A stretch of DNA of 64,000 nt from NCBI GenBank assembly GCA_025266875.1, contig JALLLT010000026.1, forward strand, positions 496,001 to 560,000, in the 5' to 3' direction. The notes beneath the pieces were generated by a model. The model did no database searches. It had not been told where the DNA came from and saw only the letters and a program-made list of their open reading frames with translations. The translations under genes were made by a program, and so were the position numbers. Source of the DNA: Fennellomyces sp. T-0311 (Eukaryota; Mucoromycota; Mucoromycetes; Mucorales; Lichtheimiaceae). Positions 60,573-64,000 of this stretch are shown here, one piece after another. Position 1 is the first letter of the stretch; the number at the start of each line of letters is the position of its first letter.

Positions 60573-60935
60573 ATGCAAGAACTGCTAGCAGCATTCGGCA
60601 ACCTACCCGAGTTGGCCGCGGAGACACACCCAATTGACTACATTATGAACTGCCTCCCGCGTTCTGACATCGGCCTTGCCCGTGGTAAATGGGAGAAAGT
60701 TTGGCCCGCACTGCTCCAAACTCTACACCAGATCGACAAACTGATCCATCCGAATGCCGACTATCAAAATAGTGACACAAGTAATGGCAACAACGCCAAA
60801 GAACTGGCTGAACCGGCATACGGAAATCTAGTACAAAATAGTGATCCCCGTTGTCTATCATCTTCCTCTACACCGACCAGCTTTTTTTTTCACCTTATGG
60901 TTTTTTCAAAGCTTGGTACACTACTCCCTCTGTAA
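60573..60935 (+). CDS. hypothetical protein, 120 residues
   Basis: A single frame starting MQELLAAFGNLPELAAETHP with LPRSDIGLARGKWEKVWPAL and LLQTLHQIDKLIHPNADY, an amphipathic helical region, then a polar stretch. The last 30 residues (SSSSTPTSFFFHLMVFSKLG) look like read-through into non-coding sequence or an intron, so the true end may differ. The family is not recognised. Confidence 0.35.
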   Translation: MQELLAAFGNLPELAAETHPIDYIMNCLPRSDIGLARGKWEKVWPALLQTLHQIDKLIHPNADYQNSDTSNGNNAKELAEPAYGNLVQNSDPRCLSSSSTPTSFFFHLMVFSKLGTLLPL

Positions 60936-61087
60936 TATTCCAACAAACATACGTACCGCAAGGGGGCGACCTAATACCTATAGAAGCAGGTCCAATATCT
61001 CCCAGCAATAAATTATAACTTTTGAACTATAGAATGTACGACGACCGTACTTCAGGTAGTCGGTAACTGACATGACTGGATGATCCA

Positions 61088-61451
61088 CTACGGATCTAAG
61101 AGAATTGAAAAAATATAGGCGTGGTCTTCCACATCGATATATACAGCAGAAATGCGCTTCACCTCGCCGGTAGCAATACATGTGACCTGTATGCCATAAA
61201 ATTAGCTGCACTCTCGCTCACTGCTTCACAAAGTGAATAATCACTCTGTCTAGCTTGTGAAACACATGCGTGGATAACCCTTGCGTGCGTTCTTTTTTGA
61301 GCACGGCCGAATCGCCACTAAGCTTTCCAATGACATACTCATTCGGTTGCACGTGATGGCCAATGACATTGAAACACGTGGTTTCTGGTTTGCGGCAGCT
61401 TACATCATCTTTACCGACGTCGTTTAGAACGAAAACGTATGGAAAGATCAT
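61088..61451 (-). CDS. hypothetical two-exon protein
   Basis: Possible exons 61451-61230 and 61186-61088 (43-bp intron) give 106 residues: HHVQPNEYVIGKLSGDSAVL, THVFHKLDRVIIHFVTCIAT and GEVKRISAVYIDVEDHAYIF before the stop. The peptide is protein-like, but neither the family nor a proper upstream context was recognised. It may be a fragment. Confidence 0.3.
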
Positions 61452-61741
61452 TCGCACTGATTGACAAAAGAAATCATTGTCATGCTAGTTTCGACGTCCG
61501 AAAAGAGCGAGAAGTGTTGCACCTTCGGCTCTGGCACGTATGGCTTGATTTAAAAAAACCAATCGTAAATCCCATCGTCTACTGTATTACCTAGCTTTTA
61601 TGTTAGATAGAGATGTAAATAGCACTCTGTTATAAAAAAGTAACAATCCAGTATACTGGCGTTTTCTTAATTCATTTTTATAATAACATATACTGCTACG
61701 ATTATGCATTGGGAATTATCTTTACACGTAGGGGATATGTA

Positions 61742-63770
61742 TCAGTGGTGGCGCAAGTGGGGTTCGATATATTCAATGTTGAGGTATTTGAATATATCCT
61801 TTTCGTTTTGGATTAATAGTTGCTTATTATCCTTATCCAACATGCCAGTCGGAGAAAGCTTGAAACCTTTGGACTATATAATAGTTGTGATTAAATCATC
61901 CGTGAGTAATTAATGATCTATATACATACCTTTGCCAGATTGATCAAACTATGTAGGAACCTTGCCGATCCTGTGGACATAAATTGCATGATGGTCGCTT
62001 GGGACTCACTCACAACTCTCATATCGACTTGTCTTACAATGCGCTTCGTAGGTTGAATTAGAGCGAGCGTTGCCTATATGTAAGTTGGTTAATACTATTT
62101 GGTAACGCAGTCAAGGTATTGCGATTAATACGTGCATTAACAGCAACGGTGTTGATCGAAGCATGCAGGTAGCTTTTTTTCTTTTTTGGAATCGTCAACT
62201 CGAGCAATCGCAGTTTGATTAAACCTATGCTCAGTAATACAAGTTAACTCTGTTATATAGTAGCAAGAGTAACTTTTACGCTGGTAAAAGCAGTTACCTC
62301 GGCTGCTCAAAGTTTCAATACATCGACTCAACAAAGCTGAATTTGCAAACTTTCCACTGTGGTTTCTGAGAAGTATGTCGATGTCTCCAAGTTCCACTTT
62401 TCCACGTCTAATTAATTAGGTATAAGTGAGACGACTCGAAGAATTATTAAAGCATAACATACTGGTAACTTCCTACGAGTGAGACGGTTGCTTGTTGATC
62501 AATCGTTTTGGCAATTTGCCCGATGATGCACTCAATTTCTTCTGCATCTTCTCGGAAAATACTTCATCAGAAAGCGTGTTGAGTACTGTTATTTACGTTA
62601 AACTTTGATTCTTACGGTTTTCGCAGGTCAGAAGTGATGTGAATGGCTTGGCGTATCGGCTCAGACAAGTTACGAGCATTATTCATAACATCGTCCAGGC
62701 TTCGGTACCCTATATTCCACCATTTTTTCGCTGTTGAGAGTCCAACGCCTGATGACTTCTGTAAGTATACGATGTATTGTATTACTCAACTTCCATATAC
62801 CATAGACGTTCTCGAAGTTTTGCACAGTGTTGAATTCCTCGTTTGTCAACAAATCCGTAGCCTCGGCGATGGTACCAGTTTTATCGTATACTTTGATCAT
62901 GTCGCAAAGCTCTTCGGGAATCCCTTTAATATAAAGCACAATTGATAAATTAGGCAAATTGATTGATTGAAATGAACCTTGCAAAAGCAAATGTATATAC
63001 CAAGCCTTTTCGCGTATTCATAGTCGACTTTACACTTTTGAGCCTATGGTATAAAACATAAGCATATGTGCAGATAGAAAAATCGTGAAGTGTAACTTTT
63101 GACAGACTTTGATAATAGCAATGGTTCTTGACCATTGTGTTTCGATTGCTTGGCGCTTGTTGGTACCTAACCGCAGTTGAGCGTCTAGCAGGCGGAAAAG
63201 ATCCACAAGTTCTTGATTATAAGGTGTTGTCAGCGGAACTTGCAATAAGCAACTGGGCATTTCAAATATTCTAGACATGCGTATCAATACTTAATTTTCA
63301 TAGCGTGACTAAACAGAATGTCATTTACCTTTCATTTGTATTCGTTGGTTCGGTATTACTTGTCATGACTGATCGTGTGGACGTACTATCAATGAATAAC
63401 TTTAGCATAAATAGAGACTAATATTTGCCGGATCAGATGGCTCACTTTCAGAATAGAAAGCAAAAGAAAAAGTGAGAGAGAATATTGACGTTGGCTTGTT
63501 AATTAAATGATCTATAAGTTGAAAAGGGTTACTCACATTTAATCGGTCTTATATACCTTTAAATATGTGTCAGATGACCTTACCAAACCCATCAACACCG
63601 ACGTGTCTTAACTGCTGCGAGATGGATTCTTCTGCTTTATTAAAATGTGAGACACTATGACTCAAAAGTAATGCCTTAACATAAGCTACTGCTGAACAAG
63701 CATTAAAGCTTACCGTTGGTAGTCTTGAGTTGACTGTGGCTATCGTGTATAACATGTTGGCACCTTTCAA
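61742..63770 (-). CDS. POL4: family X DNA polymerase (POL4, lambda/mu type)
   Basis: Gap-filling polymerase used in non-homologous end joining and base excision repair. Many short exons; recognised blocks from N to C: the 8-kDa domain (LTTPYNQELVDLFRLLDAQL, WSRTIAIIK, DYEYAKRLGIPEELCDMIK), a helix-hairpin-helix formed across an intron (FENVYGVGLSTAKKWWNIGY), FREDAEEIECIIGQIAKTID, VSLVGSYQRGKVELGDIDIL with the catalytic GDxD, then RQVDMRVV with the third Asp, TGSARFLHSLINLAKSKGFK, LSPTGML and the end LNIEYIEPHLRHH. Secure exons include 63270 downward, 62427-62300 approximately, 61930 upward and the last exon 61873-61742. The junction at about 62050-62230 is uncertain. The N-terminal part (63300-63770, maybe further) is unresolved and a BRCT domain is not clearly visible. 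Confidence 0.8.
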
Positions 63771-64000
63771 AGGAAGAATTTCTGGGTAAATTTCAACTCT
63801 GCTACGACATCGGCCACATTTATTGATCCGTATGCGTCATTTTTTATTGAATTTAACATAGCGTGCTTAGTTTATAAATGGATTATTTGGATTTTTCAAT
63901 TTCGGAAGGATGCGAAGCCCGCCTCGTTAAGAAAGGATGACTCATATTTAGAATATACGCCGCAGTAATCCCATCTTGATTTACCTGTTACTTACTTAAA
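63771..64000. other. right edge of window
   Basis: Probably holds the start of POL4; a short frame from an ATG at 63945 (MSHPFLTRRASHPSEIEKSK) could be its first exon, but the junction is not determined. Confidence 0.3.

Overview
The window is nuclear DNA of a filamentous fungus. Genes are split by many short GT-AG introns (about 45-90 bp), and the proteins are fungal: MUB1/samB, KTR mannosyltransferase, Isu1, Rnr2. One expanded multi-exon family that I associate with Mucoromycota is present in three copies, and there are remnants of Fanzor, Tc1, Ty3/gypsy and a solo LTR. I infer an early-diverging fungus, most likely Mucoromycota (Mucorales-like). The sequence alone does not fix the genus. 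Intron boundaries below were read by eye and checked by keeping the reading frame and conserved motifs.

Left part (1-15.9 kb): the 3' part of MLH3 (mismatch repair endonuclease), a decayed Fanzor/TnpB-like C-terminus, glycine dehydrogenase (GLDC) on the minus strand, then a long gene-poor stretch with diverged repeats and a broken copy of a Mpv17/SYM1 gene whose better copy lies at 58.5 kb. Central left (16-28 kb): a compact housekeeping block with a USP-type deubiquitinase and ISU1 (convergent, stop codons 7 bp apart), a MUB1-like MYND protein, a TVP38/TMEM64 membrane protein, a one-pass SH3 membrane protein, a secreted RlpA/expansin-like protein, a small putative secreted protein and a PPxY-tailed coiled-coil protein.

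Accessory island (28.5-38.3 kb): two decayed copies and one apparently intact copy of the Mucoromycota-associated family stand in a row. A non-coding module of about 769 bp follows each decayed copy. The two modules are nearly identical, with no indel, although their flanks are clearly diverged, and each is followed by a 114-127 bp tandem repeat. Between the units lies a Tc1/mariner transposase gene broken by three separate events that can be read exactly: a 162-bp MITE-like insertion with a 3-bp target duplication, a 393-bp solo LTR with a 5-bp target duplication, and a 10-bp triplication. A Ty3/gypsy integrase fragment is also present.

Right part (38-64 kb): a kelch-repeat membrane protein, signal peptide peptidase, a small two-repeat protein, DUS1 tRNA-dihydrouridine synthase, a KTR-family mannosyltransferase, the ribonucleotide reductase small subunit with MluI-box promoter motifs, an Mpv17/SYM1 protein with an 18-bp microexon, several unrecognised ORFs, and a family-X DNA polymerase (POL4/lambda-mu type). 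MLH3, RNR2 and POL4 belong to DNA synthesis and repair. ISU1, GLDC and SYM1 are mitochondrial. SPP, KTR, TVP38 and the kelch protein belong to the secretory pathway. There is no sign of operon-like or cluster organisation apart from the island family. No tRNA, rRNA or CRISPR was found.
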